Source: Alkanindiges sp. | GTDB taxonomy: Bacteria; Pseudomonadota; Gammaproteobacteria; Pseudomonadales; Moraxellaceae | Direction: 5' to 3' | NCBI GenBank assembly: GCA_030152125.1 | Contig: JASLIR010000156.1 | Coordinates: 1-7,600 of the forward strand | DNA length: 7,600 bases | Shown here: positions 1-6,088 of the stretch, one piece after another | How positions within the stretch are numbered: position 1 is the first letter of the stretch | Layout of the letters: every line of letters begins with the position of its first letter | Notes under the pieces: model-generated | Databases searched by the model: none | Told to the model about the DNA's origin: nothing | What the model saw: only the letters and a program-made list of their open reading frames with translations | Made by a program: the position numbers and the translations under genes

Positions 1-533
1 TGCATGTCCACAATGCCACCACCCCGAATCACATTATCCATAATCCATATTGTGCCGGGGCGGGACAGTCTTAAGGCCCAGTCCACATAGTCCTTGTAGC
101 CGGATTTATCAGCATCAATAAAAATAAAGTCGAAGGGCGCAAAGCCTTCTGCTTCAACGCCGGGCAGGGTATCCAGTGCCTTACCAGCACGAATGTCCAC
201 TTGATGCGATAGCCCGGCATGTTCAATGTTGCGGCGCGCAATCGTCACATTACTGGGCACTGCTTCCAGGCTCACCAGATAGCCGTCTTCAGGTAATCCG
301 CGTGCCAGCCAGATAGTGCTGTAACCAGCCAGTGTACCAATTTCCAGTACCTTCTTTGCGCCCTGAATTTGCAGCAGCATTTGCAGGAATTTACCTTGGG
401 ACGCGGAAACCGCCAGATGCGGTGGCAGGCCTGCTTCTGTGGTGGCTTGCAAGGCATAGTCCAGCACTGGATCATGTTCGATCAATAAATGTTCTAAATA
501 GTCATCAACTTTTGACCACATGTCCTGACTCAT
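1..533 (-). CDS. SAM-dependent O-methyltransferase, family 3 (COMT-like), 3' end cut by window edge
   Basis: Predicted class I SAM-dependent methyltransferase of the O-methyltransferase family 3 (catechol / caffeoyl-CoA type), a cytosolic enzyme that moves a methyl group to a hydroxyl, usually with a divalent metal. Reading the minus strand from ATG at 533 gives 177 codons before the window ends; the family is usually about 220 residues, so roughly the last 45 are missing. Visible signs are the SAM-binding motif I VLEIGTLAGYSTIWLA (residues 62-77), an acidic residue ending strand 2 (E90), the FIFIDADKSGY segment (137-147) and MDNVIRGGG (165-173). By analogy with COMT, D140, D166 and N167 would bind the metal. 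The N-terminal helix ending LPPHLAVSASQGKFL (36-50) also fits. The ribosome binding site is weak (GAAAG about 5 bases before the ATG). The gene is divergent from the sirtuin gene at 640. The acceptor substrate cannot be told from sequence. The family call is secure; the physiological role is unknown. Confidence 0.9.
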   Translation of the reverse strand, partial: MSQDMWSKVDDYLEHLLIEHDPVLDYALQATTEAGLPPHLAVSASQGKFLQMLLQIQGAKKVLEIGTLAGYSTIWLARGLPEDGYLVSLEAVPSNVTIARRNIEHAGLSHQVDIRAGKALDTLPGVEAEGFAPFDFIFIDADKSGYKDYVDWALRLSRPGTIWIMDNVIRGGGIVDM

Positions 534-538
534 TGTAT

Positions 539-630
539 CTTTCGAACCTTGCGGCAATTTTGAAGGGTGCATATTTTGACACTTTCGGCTGCAAAGTAAA
601 AGACACTACATTTGTTTATAAGGTTCAAAG
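539..630. repeat. Mirrored AAGGTTC(G)AAAG elements in the divergent intergenic region
   Basis: An imperfect inverted repeat has arms at 539-550 and 620-630. Read outward on its own strand, each arm is AAGGTTCGAAAG (towards the methyltransferase) or AAGGTTCAAAG (towards the sirtuin), so they differ by one inserted base. Each arm lies just before a start codon: 5 bases before the ATG at 533 and 9 bases before the ATG at 640, thus overlapping both ribosome binding regions. It could be an operator pair, a shared translation signal or a long-range RNA/DNA pairing element; the sequence alone does not decide. Confidence 0.45.
576..602 (+). promoter_or_regulatory. Candidate sigma-70 promoter for the sirtuin gene
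   Basis: A perfect consensus -35 hexamer TTGACA lies at 576-581. The best -10 partner is TAAAAG at 597-602 (4 of 6 matches), with a short 15-bp spacer. Transcription would begin near 609, giving a leader of about 30 nt before the ATG at 640. A better -10-like box, TATAAG (617-622), lacks a matching -35 and would leave almost no room for the ribosome binding site. The -35 match is real; the promoter as a whole is inferred. Confidence 0.35.
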
Positions 631-639
631 AGAATAATC

Positions 640-1467
640 ATGCTTACATTAGAACAATCGCAAAAAATCCGTGATTTGTTTCAGCAGGCCGATGGCCTGT
701 TAATTACTGCCGGTGCAGGTATGGGCGTGGATTCCGGCCTGCCGGACTTCCGTGGCAATGAAGGGATGTGGAAAGCCTATCCGGCACTGGGCAGGCAGCG
801 TCTGGATTTTACCCAGATTGCCAATCCGGCTGCGTTTCTCCGCCAGCCCAAACTCGCATGGGGCTTTTATGGTCATCGCCTGAATTTATACCGTCAAACC
901 ATGCCACATCAGGGCTTTCACATTCTGCGCCAGTTAGCTCAACGTTTTCCGCAAGGCAGCTTTGTATTTACCTCCAATGTGGATGGGCATTTTCAAAGGG
1001 CTGGCTTTGCAGATGAGCAGGTGTATGAATGCCATGGTTCGATTCATCATATGCAGTGTATGCAGCCCTGTAGCTATGCCTTATGGTTGGCAGATGTGGT
1101 AAACCCGCTTGTGGATGAAGAGAGCTGTCATTTTCAGGATGCCTTGCCGACATGCCCTCGCTGCAATGGCCTGGCGCGCCCGAATATCCTGATGTTTGGG
1201 GATAATGGCTGGCTGTCCCAGCGTAGTGATGCACAGGAGCAGCGTCTGGCTGCATGGTTAAGGCAGGTCAAGCGGCCTTTGGTGATTGAACTAGGGGCGG
1301 GTATTGCCGTGCCGACGGTACGGATGTTTAGTGAGGAGTTTGCACCCAGCCTGATCCGTATTAATCCCAGAAATACAGATTTACCACCACGCGGTGGCTT
1401 GAGTGTGGCAATGAGCTCGCTAGAAGGCTTAAAAGCCATCCAGCAGGTACTGTATTTGGGTAAGTGA
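640..1467 (+). CDS. Divergent Sir2-family (sirtuin) NAD-dependent protein deacylase-like protein
   Basis: A 275-residue protein with a sirtuin core. Sirtuins use NAD+ to remove acyl groups from lysines, releasing nicotinamide and O-acyl-ADP-ribose; a few members ADP-ribosylate instead. Visible motifs in order are GAGMGVDSGLPDFRG (25-39, NAD-binding loop), TSNVDGHFQRAG (111-122, normally TQNIDxxxxxAG), ECHGS with the catalytic-position His132, probable zinc cysteines C140/C144 and C172/C175, and a C-terminal NAD segment ELGAGIAVP (217-225) followed by IN (241-242). Retained are the GAG loop, N113, D115, H132 and four cysteines. Changed are GAGxS to GAGMG, TQN to TSN, the highly conserved GTS to GAG (219-221), and the first zinc pair to Cx3C. 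The start is supported by AAGAGA at 628-633, 6 bases before the ATG. The gene is divergent from the methyltransferase gene and convergent with the antiporter gene. The family is secure; whether it deacylates, and what substrate it uses, is open. Confidence 0.87.
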   Translation: MLTLEQSQKIRDLFQQADGLLITAGAGMGVDSGLPDFRGNEGMWKAYPALGRQRLDFTQIANPAAFLRQPKLAWGFYGHRLNLYRQTMPHQGFHILRQLAQRFPQGSFVFTSNVDGHFQRAGFADEQVYECHGSIHHMQCMQPCSYALWLADVVNPLVDEESCHFQDALPTCPRCNGLARPNILMFGDNGWLSQRSDAQEQRLAAWLRQVKRPLVIELGAGIAVPTVRMFSEEFAPSLIRINPRNTDLPPRGGLSVAMSSLEGLKAIQQVLYLGK

Positions 1468-1476
1468 GGGTGGGGC

Positions 1477-2811
1477 TTAATTGTGGCTGGGCTGCTGGTA
1501 GGGTTTTAATCTGGGGTAGCCCGCAACAATACTGATAACTGCAACTAGCCCCAGTGCCCAGCAGTAAAATACCGCGCCAGCCAGATCCAGCGGGGATATT
1601 TTTGCCAGTGAGCTGGCTAACAAAATTTGTGCGCCATAAGGGATTAGACCCTGTACCACACAGGAAAAAATATCCAGATAGCTGGCTGAACGGCGTGGAT
1701 CGACCTGGTTTTCGTATGCAATTTCTTTGGCTATTTCACCGGTAATTACAATGGCTACGGTATTGTTGGCCACAAAAATATTGGCCAGAATGACTAGGAA
1801 GCTGATGGTGAACTCACCGGCGCGCTGGGCTTTTAAACGCAAGTGCTGGCTGATGCGGCGAATACGCTGGATCAGCCATTGTGTACCGCCCTGATCCTGC
1901 ATTAGTTGTGACAGGCCGGCAATCATCATGGATAGCAGCATGATTTCAAATAAACTGACAAAACCATCATAAATGGCATTGTTCAGGCTGGTCAGGTTGT
2001 AGTCTGGTGCAATTGACAAACCGACAATGCCAGCCAGCACCACACCAATGGTTAACGTGGCCAGTACATGCAGGCCGGTAAATGCCAGCAGGAACACCGC
2101 TACATAAGGTAATACCAGCCATGCCGATTGTGGCTGGGTACTGATATGGTGTGAGTCACCTGCAAAAATAAAATAGGCAACTAATGTGAGGGCAGATGCG
2201 GGAACTGCGATCCAGAAATTTACCTTAAACTTGTCCCGCAAGGACACACCCTGGCTGCGGGTGGCAGCAATGGTGGTGTCTGAAATCATTGATAAATTAT
2301 CACCAAACATGGCACCACTGACCACAGCCCCCAGTGCAAACACCGGGTTGATGCTGGCTGCGCCGGCAAAACCAATGGCAATGGGGGCACAGGCAGCAAT
2401 GGTACCCATGGATGTGCCCATGGCGGTGGCAATAAAGGCCGATACAATAAACAAGGCGGGGACGATAAAATCTGCCGGAATAAACTGTAAGCCCAGCTGG
2501 ACAGTAGCATCCACGCTACCAGCGCTTTTACTGACTTCGGCAAATGCCCCGGCCAGCATAAACACCATACACATTAAAATAATGTTGGGGTGTCCGGCAC
2601 CATGCAAAAAGCGCTCGATACTGTCGTTAATATGCTGGCGATTAAGCAGCACAGCCAGCACAATGGCAGGAATGGCCGCTACGGGTGCCTTAAGCTGGTA
2701 AAAGGCGAATTCGGTACCAATGATGGTGTGATAAATACCACTGCCTAAAAAGAGGGCTAAAAACAATAACAAAGGCAAAAGCGCACTGGCGCGTTCGGTA
2801 GGATGGCTCAT
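1477..2811 (-). CDS. NhaC-family Na+/H+ antiporter (inner membrane)
   Basis: A 444-residue, very hydrophobic protein with about 11 likely membrane segments, for example near residues 11-31, 43-56, 76-92, 115-131, 138-150, 155-169, 196-217, 229-262, 283-301, 334-358 and 410-431. It most likely exchanges Na+ (or a related substrate) for H+ across the inner membrane. The family signature GAMFGDNLSMISDTTIAAT (166-184) is typical of the NhaC / Na_H_antiporter family (compare SGAxFGDxxSPISDTT), as is ATAMGTSMGTIAACAPI (128-144). A second-half segment, ANIFVANNTVAIVITGEIA (343-361), has the polar break expected of a re-entrant substrate site. The ATG at 2811 is the first in-frame start, but the bases before it (CTATTCCCCTA) hold no Shine-Dalgarno sequence, so translation may be weak or rely on an atypical leader. 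Some relatives of this fold carry amino or organic acids with protons, so the exact substrate is inferred. Confidence 0.87.
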   Translation of the reverse strand: MSHPTERASALLPLLLFLALFLGSGIYHTIIGTEFAFYQLKAPVAAIPAIVLAVLLNRQHINDSIERFLHGAGHPNIILMCMVFMLAGAFAEVSKSAGSVDATVQLGLQFIPADFIVPALFIVSAFIATAMGTSMGTIAACAPIAIGFAGAASINPVFALGAVVSGAMFGDNLSMISDTTIAATRSQGVSLRDKFKVNFWIAVPASALTLVAYFIFAGDSHHISTQPQSAWLVLPYVAVFLLAFTGLHVLATLTIGVVLAGIVGLSIAPDYNLTSLNNAIYDGFVSLFEIMLLSMMIAGLSQLMQDQGGTQWLIQRIRRISQHLRLKAQRAGEFTISFLVILANIFVANNTVAIVITGEIAKEIAYENQVDPRRSASYLDIFSCVVQGLIPYGAQILLASSLAKISPLDLAGAVFYCWALGLVAVISIVAGYPRLKPYQQPSHN

Positions 2812-2826
2812 TAGGGGAATAGTTGC

Positions 2827-2850
2827 TGGGCAGAAAACCGCCCATTTTAG
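2827..2850 (+). other. Small hairpin followed by a short T run upstream of the antiporter gene
   Basis: TGGGC (2827-2831) and GCCCA (2840-2844) form a 5-bp stem with an 8-base loop, followed by TTTT at 2845-2848. On the plus strand this looks like a weak intrinsic terminator, but no plus-strand gene ends here. On the minus strand it would lie in the 5' leader of the antiporter mRNA, close to its SD-less start. The stem is short and may be chance. Confidence 0.25.
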
Positions 2851-2860
2851 GGCTAATGTT

Positions 2861-2915
2861 TATGCTTGCCTAGGCTGCAGTATCAAATCGCTCATCAAAA
2901 AAGATGGCAAGCATA
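2861..2915. repeat. Perfect 10-bp inverted repeat with 35-bp spacer between the antiporter gene and trpA
   Basis: TATGCTTGCC at 2861-2870 is exactly complementary to GGCAAGCATA at 2906-2915. Pairing does not extend in either direction. The spacer of 35 bases includes the palindrome CTGCAG. There is no T run after either arm, so it is not a simple terminator. It could be a two-site regulator target, an RNA leader stem or the trace of an inserted element. The repeat itself is directly visible; function is unknown. Confidence 0.5.
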
Positions 2916-2979
2916 TCCGATATCTTGAAATAGCTAACTATTACACGAATACCCACATCTAATCTGGTTGTATCCATTG

Positions 2980-3006
2980 TTGAAATTTCCAGTTTCAGGC
3001 TAAAAT
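2980..3006 (+). promoter_or_regulatory. Candidate promoter for the trpA-accD-folC cluster
   Basis: TTGAAA at 2980-2985 (5 of 6 to the -35 consensus) is followed after 15 bp by TAAAAT at 3001-3006 (5 of 6 to the -10 consensus). The spacer is shorter than the ideal 17 bp. An alternative -35, TTGTTG at 2977-2982, gives an 18-bp spacer but matches poorly. Transcription would start near 3013, leaving a very short leader that still contains the GGAG ribosome binding site. It is plausible because trpA is preceded by a divergent gene and so needs its own promoter nearby. Confidence 0.4.
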
Positions 3007-3019
3007 CACCATTCAGTAT

Positions 3020-3023
3020 GGAG
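3020..3023 (+). promoter_or_regulatory. Ribosome binding site of trpA
   Basis: GGAG lies 6 bases before the ATG at 3030, a good Shine-Dalgarno match and spacing, which fixes the trpA start. It overlaps a chance start-stop triplet series ATG-GAG-TAA at 3018-3026. Confidence 0.75.
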
Positions 3024-3029
3024 TAAGTT

Positions 3030-3833
3030 ATGTCGCGTTTAGCCACCCGTTTTGCCGAATTAAAACAGAACAACCGTAAAGCATTAATTTCCTATGTGAT
3101 GGCGGGTGATCCTGCACCAGCAGTAACAGTGCCTTTGCTGCATGATCTGGTAAAGGCCGGTGTGGATGTGATTGAGCTGGGCATGCCATTTTCTGACCCG
3201 ATGGCAGATGGCCCGGTAATCGCCCTGGCTGCTGAACGGGCCTTGGCGGGTGGCACCAATACACTGGATGCCTTGCGCATGGTGTCCGAGTTCCGCCAGA
3301 CTGATGCAAATACCCCGGTAGTACTGATGGGGTATTTAAACCCGCTGGAAATTATTGGTTATGAATCGTTTGCCAGGCAGGCCAGTGATGCAGGTGTAGA
3401 TGGCTTGTTGCTGGTAGACTTGCCCCCGGAAGAAGCCGTTGAGCTGGATGTTGTATTAAAAAAATATGAGCTTGATCCTATTTTCCTGCTGGCACCAACC
3501 ACAACCGATGCGCGTATCCAGCATGTCATTAAACAATCGCGTGGCTTTATCTATTATGTATCGCTAAAAGGGGTAACCGGTTCCAGCGCACTGGATACCA
3601 CCGAAGCCGCACAGCGTATTGCCAAGGTAAAAGCGCAGACCAGCCTGCCGGTGGGCGTGGGTTTTGGTATTCGTGATGCAGAAACTGCCAAGCAGATGGG
3701 TAGTGTGGCGGATGGCGTGATTGTAGGAACAGTACTGGTTAAGCCGTTTGGTGAAGTGCCTGCGGAAGAGGCACATGGATTGGCAGTGGCAAAAATCAAG
3801 GAGCTTCGGGCCGCGCTCGATGAGTTGGTATGA
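3030..3833 (+). CDS. trpA: Tryptophan synthase alpha subunit
   Basis: This subunit cleaves indole-3-glycerol phosphate to indole and glyceraldehyde 3-phosphate; the indole then passes to the TrpB subunit of the alpha2-beta2 complex to make tryptophan in the cytosol. The 267-residue length is normal for TrpA. It is a TIM barrel with the family signature LGMPFSDPMADGP (50-62). The catalytic acids fall at E49 and D60, the same numbers as in the enteric enzyme. The flexible loop-6 region is SLKGVTGSS (178-186), and the phosphate-binding end is GVGFGI (209-214) plus GVIVGT (229-234). The start is supported by GGAG at 3020. The stop codon overlaps the accD start in ATGA, so the two are likely translationally coupled. 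trpB is not directly upstream, which is unlike the common trpBA pair; the partner must be encoded elsewhere. No leader peptide rich in Trp codons was seen. Confidence 0.97.
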   Translation: MSRLATRFAELKQNNRKALISYVMAGDPAPAVTVPLLHDLVKAGVDVIELGMPFSDPMADGPVIALAAERALAGGTNTLDALRMVSEFRQTDANTPVVLMGYLNPLEIIGYESFARQASDAGVDGLLLVDLPPEEAVELDVVLKKYELDPIFLLAPTTTDARIQHVIKQSRGFIYYVSLKGVTGSSALDTTEAAQRIAKVKAQTSLPVGVGFGIRDAETAKQMGSVADGVIVGTVLVKPFGEVPAEEAHGLAVAKIKELRAALDELV

Positions 3834-4729
3834 GTACAAAAACAACACCACCCTTATTTGAAAAAGCAAACCCGACACCCTGGTTACAGCGAGACGTGCC
3901 CGGTGTTACCGTGCGTGATGAGCCTCAGGGCCCGATGTCACTGCATACCGAGCCGACCATTGAGTGCCCGGAGTGTCATTCGGTAGTGACCCGCACAGCC
4001 ATGGCATTTAATGCCTATGTATGCCCGCAATGTGATGAACATTTGCGCATGAAGGCGCGGGATCGCCTGAACTGGTTTTTTGATCAGGTGGAAGCCGAGC
4101 TGGGCGAGGAATTTACTACCAAGGACCCTTTGGGCTTTGTGGACAGCCAGCCTTACCCCGAGCGCGTGACCAAAGCCCAAAAGCAAACCAATGAAAGCGA
4201 AGCGCTGATTGTGATGCAGGGTGTAGTAGGTGCCATTCCCATGGTGGCCTGTGCCTTTGAGTTCGAGTTTATGGGTGGTTCCATGGGCTCGGTGGTGGGT
4301 GACCGTTTTGTACTGGCAGCGGAAACCGCGATAAGCCTGCAGCAACCCTTAATCTGTTTTGCGGCTTCCGGCGGCGCGCGTATGCAGGAAGGTATGATTT
4401 CGCTGATGCAAATGGCGCGTACCGCCGCTGCTGCAGAAAAACTGAAACAGGCGCGTTTGCCTTACATCGTGGTAATGACTCATCCGGTGTATGGTGGTGT
4501 TACGGCATCATTAGCCATGCTGGGTGATATTCACCTGGCTGAGCCTAAAGCCATGGTTGGTTTTGCCGGCAAACGCGTGATTGAACAAACCGTGCGTGAG
4601 GTACTGCAAGAGCCGTTCCAGCGTGCCGAGTTCCTGCTAGAGCATGGGGTGATTGACCAGATTGTGCACCGCCATGCCTTAAAAGACACGATTCAGCGGC
4701 TGATCGCCAAGCTGATGAATTTACCTTAA
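3830..4729 (+). CDS. accD: Acetyl-CoA carboxylase carboxyltransferase subunit beta
   Basis: With AccA, AccD forms the carboxyltransferase that moves CO2 from carboxybiotin to acetyl-CoA, giving malonyl-CoA for fatty-acid synthesis in the cytosol. The protein has 299 residues, normal for the family. A four-cysteine zinc ribbon is present (C46/C49 and C65/C68), after an N-terminal extension of about 45 residues unlike the short MSWxxK start of many AccDs. The crotonase-like core shows FEFMGGSMGSVVGDRF (145-160), SGGARMQEG (180-188, oxyanion/CoA loop), SLMQMARTAA (191-200), GGVTAS (222-227) and FAGKRVIEQTV (245-255). Differences from the common form are THPVYGG for TDPTxGG, FAGK for FAGP and EPFQRAEF for EGFQRSEF. 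I recognise these as the Acinetobacter / Moraxellaceae version, not as damage. The ATG at 3830 overlaps the trpA stop and has no good Shine-Dalgarno sequence of its own, which suggests coupling to trpA translation. Confidence 0.97.
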   Translation: MSTKTTPPLFEKANPTPWLQRDVPGVTVRDEPQGPMSLHTEPTIECPECHSVVTRTAMAFNAYVCPQCDEHLRMKARDRLNWFFDQVEAELGEEFTTKDPLGFVDSQPYPERVTKAQKQTNESEALIVMQGVVGAIPMVACAFEFEFMGGSMGSVVGDRFVLAAETAISLQQPLICFAASGGARMQEGMISLMQMARTAAAAEKLKQARLPYIVVMTHPVYGGVTASLAMLGDIHLAEPKAMVGFAGKRVIEQTVREVLQEPFQRAEFLLEHGVIDQIVHRHALKDTIQRLIAKLMNLP

Positions 4730-4765
4730 CTATAAAAGTTCTAAATAAAGGCTTTTGCTTATTTT

Positions 4766-6088
4766 ATGTCGCCGTATTCAGCTACACCTGTTGTCATACC
4801 CACAGCCACTTCCAGTTTACTGGAGTGGCTGAACTACTGGGGCAGTATTCATACCTCCGCCATTGATCTTGGCCTGGAACGTGTTCAACCGATTGCAGCC
4901 TGGCTGGATGTCCTTAAACCTGCTGCGCAGGTGGTCACGGTAGCAGGCACCAATGGCAAGGGTTCTACCACCACGGTGTTGTCTGCCATTTATCAGGCTG
5001 AAGGCTACAAGGTAGCGCTTTATCAATCCCCGCACATCTATCGCTTTAACGAACGCATTAAAATTAACGGGGTGGAGGTTGATGACCGCACCCTGATTGC
5101 TGCCTTTGTTCAGGTAGAAGAAGCCCGTATTGCCTGTGGTTTATCCCTGTCATTTTTTGAAGCAACCACACTGGCGGCGTTTCTGCTATTTAAACAGGCT
5201 GATTGCGATGTGTGGGTGCTGGAGGTTGGCCTGGGTGGCCGCCTGGATGTGGTAAACCTGATTGACCCCGATGTGGCAGTCATTACCAATATTGGCCTGG
5301 ACCATGTGGACTGGCTGGGCGACACCATTGAGAAAATTGCCTTTGAAAAAGCGGGGATCATGCGTGCGGGCATACCCGTGGTGTTTGGTGCAGCCGAAGT
5401 ACCGCAAGCTATTTTAAGCCGGGTCGCAAGCCTGGGCTGTAAGCTGTTGATGGCCGGGCAGGATTATGCCTGGCAGCAGTATCAGGCGGCCAATGGCGAG
5501 CCTCTATTTGAATATGCGGCGGCTGGCTGTACGCTGAACCTGCCTCAACCAAAGCTGGCAGCGGTTAATGTAGCAGCTGCCATAACAGCAGCATTGGCAT
5601 TGACAGCCAAACTGCCCGTAACTGTTGCTTCTATCAGCCAGGCGCTTGAAAAAGCTTACATTGCCGGACGTTTTGAAGTGCGTACAGTAAAGAGCCGAAC
5701 CGTTATTCTGGATGTTGCACATAATGAACACGGTGTAACATTCTTGTTAGACCAGTTGGCACAATTCCGTGCCAACCAATCTGCTAGTATGGGGCACGTT
5801 CACGCAGTATTTTCCATGCTGGGTGATAAAGACATTAAAAATGTTGTCAGTCAATTAACTAAATCTGTATATTCTTGGCATATTGCCAGCATGTCGGTGC
5901 TGCGGGCAGCACCTTTGCAACAATTACGCGATGCAGTTCATGGTTTAAATGTACATGAATATGCCAGTGTGGCGCAGGCATTTGATGCGGCGCTGGCATC
6001 CAGTCAATCACAGGATATTGTACTGGTTTGTGGTTCTTTTCATACATTGGAAGCAGTTTGGGGGCTTTTGCATCATGGCAATGAATAA
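4766..6088 (+). CDS. folC: Bifunctional folylpolyglutamate synthase / dihydrofolate synthase
   Basis: FolC joins glutamate to dihydropteroate to make dihydrofolate, and adds further glutamates to tetrahydrofolate, using ATP through an acyl-phosphate. The 440-residue length fits. It is a Mur-ligase-like enzyme. Visible are the P-loop GTNGKGSTTT (61-70), the folate-site segment YQSPHIYRFNERI (86-98), FFEATTLAAF (130-139), EVGLGGRLDVVN (153-164), TNIGLDHVDWLG (174-185), the expected carbamylated lysine in AFEKAGI (K195) and, in the C-terminal glutamate-binding domain, GRFEV (301-305) and LDVAHNEHG (315-323). The last reads DVAHNEH where DGAHNPH is usual. The ATG at 4766 is the only reasonable start: an in-frame TAA lies at 4742-4744, and the conserved LLEWLNYWGSIH segment begins at residue 18. 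Its ribosome signal is poor (AAGG at 4748-4751, 14 bases away). The 3' end overlaps the SPOR gene by 14 bp. Confidence 0.96.
   Translation: MSPYSATPVVIPTATSSLLEWLNYWGSIHTSAIDLGLERVQPIAAWLDVLKPAAQVVTVAGTNGKGSTTTVLSAIYQAEGYKVALYQSPHIYRFNERIKINGVEVDDRTLIAAFVQVEEARIACGLSLSFFEATTLAAFLLFKQADCDVWVLEVGLGGRLDVVNLIDPDVAVITNIGLDHVDWLGDTIEKIAFEKAGIMRAGIPVVFGAAEVPQAILSRVASLGCKLLMAGQDYAWQQYQAANGEPLFEYAAAGCTLNLPQPKLAAVNVAAAITAALALTAKLPVTVASISQALEKAYIAGRFEVRTVKSRTVILDVAHNEHGVTFLLDQLAQFRANQSASMGHVHAVFSMLGDKDIKNVVSQLTKSVYSWHIASMSVLRAAPLQQLRDAVHGLNVHEYASVAQAFDAALASSQSQDIVLVCGSFHTLEAVWGLLHHGNE
6060..6064 (+). promoter_or_regulatory. Ribosome binding site inside the folC 3' end, setting the SPOR-gene start
   Basis: GGGGG lies 10 bases before the ATG at 6075. 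A second ATG at 6081 would be 16 bases away, so 6075 is preferred. An earlier in-frame ATG at 5949 lies deep in folC and would place a non-typical stretch before the membrane anchor. Confidence 0.45.

Noticed and set aside
281..290. Resemblance to the Neisseria DNA uptake word (GCCGTCTTCA versus GCCGTCTGAA)
   Set aside because: Two mismatches and only one occurrence; the AccD type points to Moraxellaceae, not Neisseria.
332..637. Plus-strand ORF of 101 codons opposite the methyltransferase start
   Set aside because: It is antisense to a clear O-methyltransferase frame and runs into the promoter region; its composition has no family features.
640..2811. Sir2-based anti-phage defence system
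   Set aside because: The sirtuin is a stand-alone, enzyme-length protein with no fused or neighbouring helicase, nuclease, Argonaute or HerA gene; the neighbours are a methyltransferase and an antiporter.
3018..3026. Start-stop series ATG-GAG-TAA just before trpA
   Set aside because: It has no ribosome site of its own and contains the trpA Shine-Dalgarno bases; most likely chance.
5949..6074. Earlier in-frame start for the SPOR gene
   Set aside because: It would lie 140 bp inside folC and add 42 residues before the membrane anchor. The ATG at 6075 has an SD-like sequence and gives a normal short basic N-terminus.
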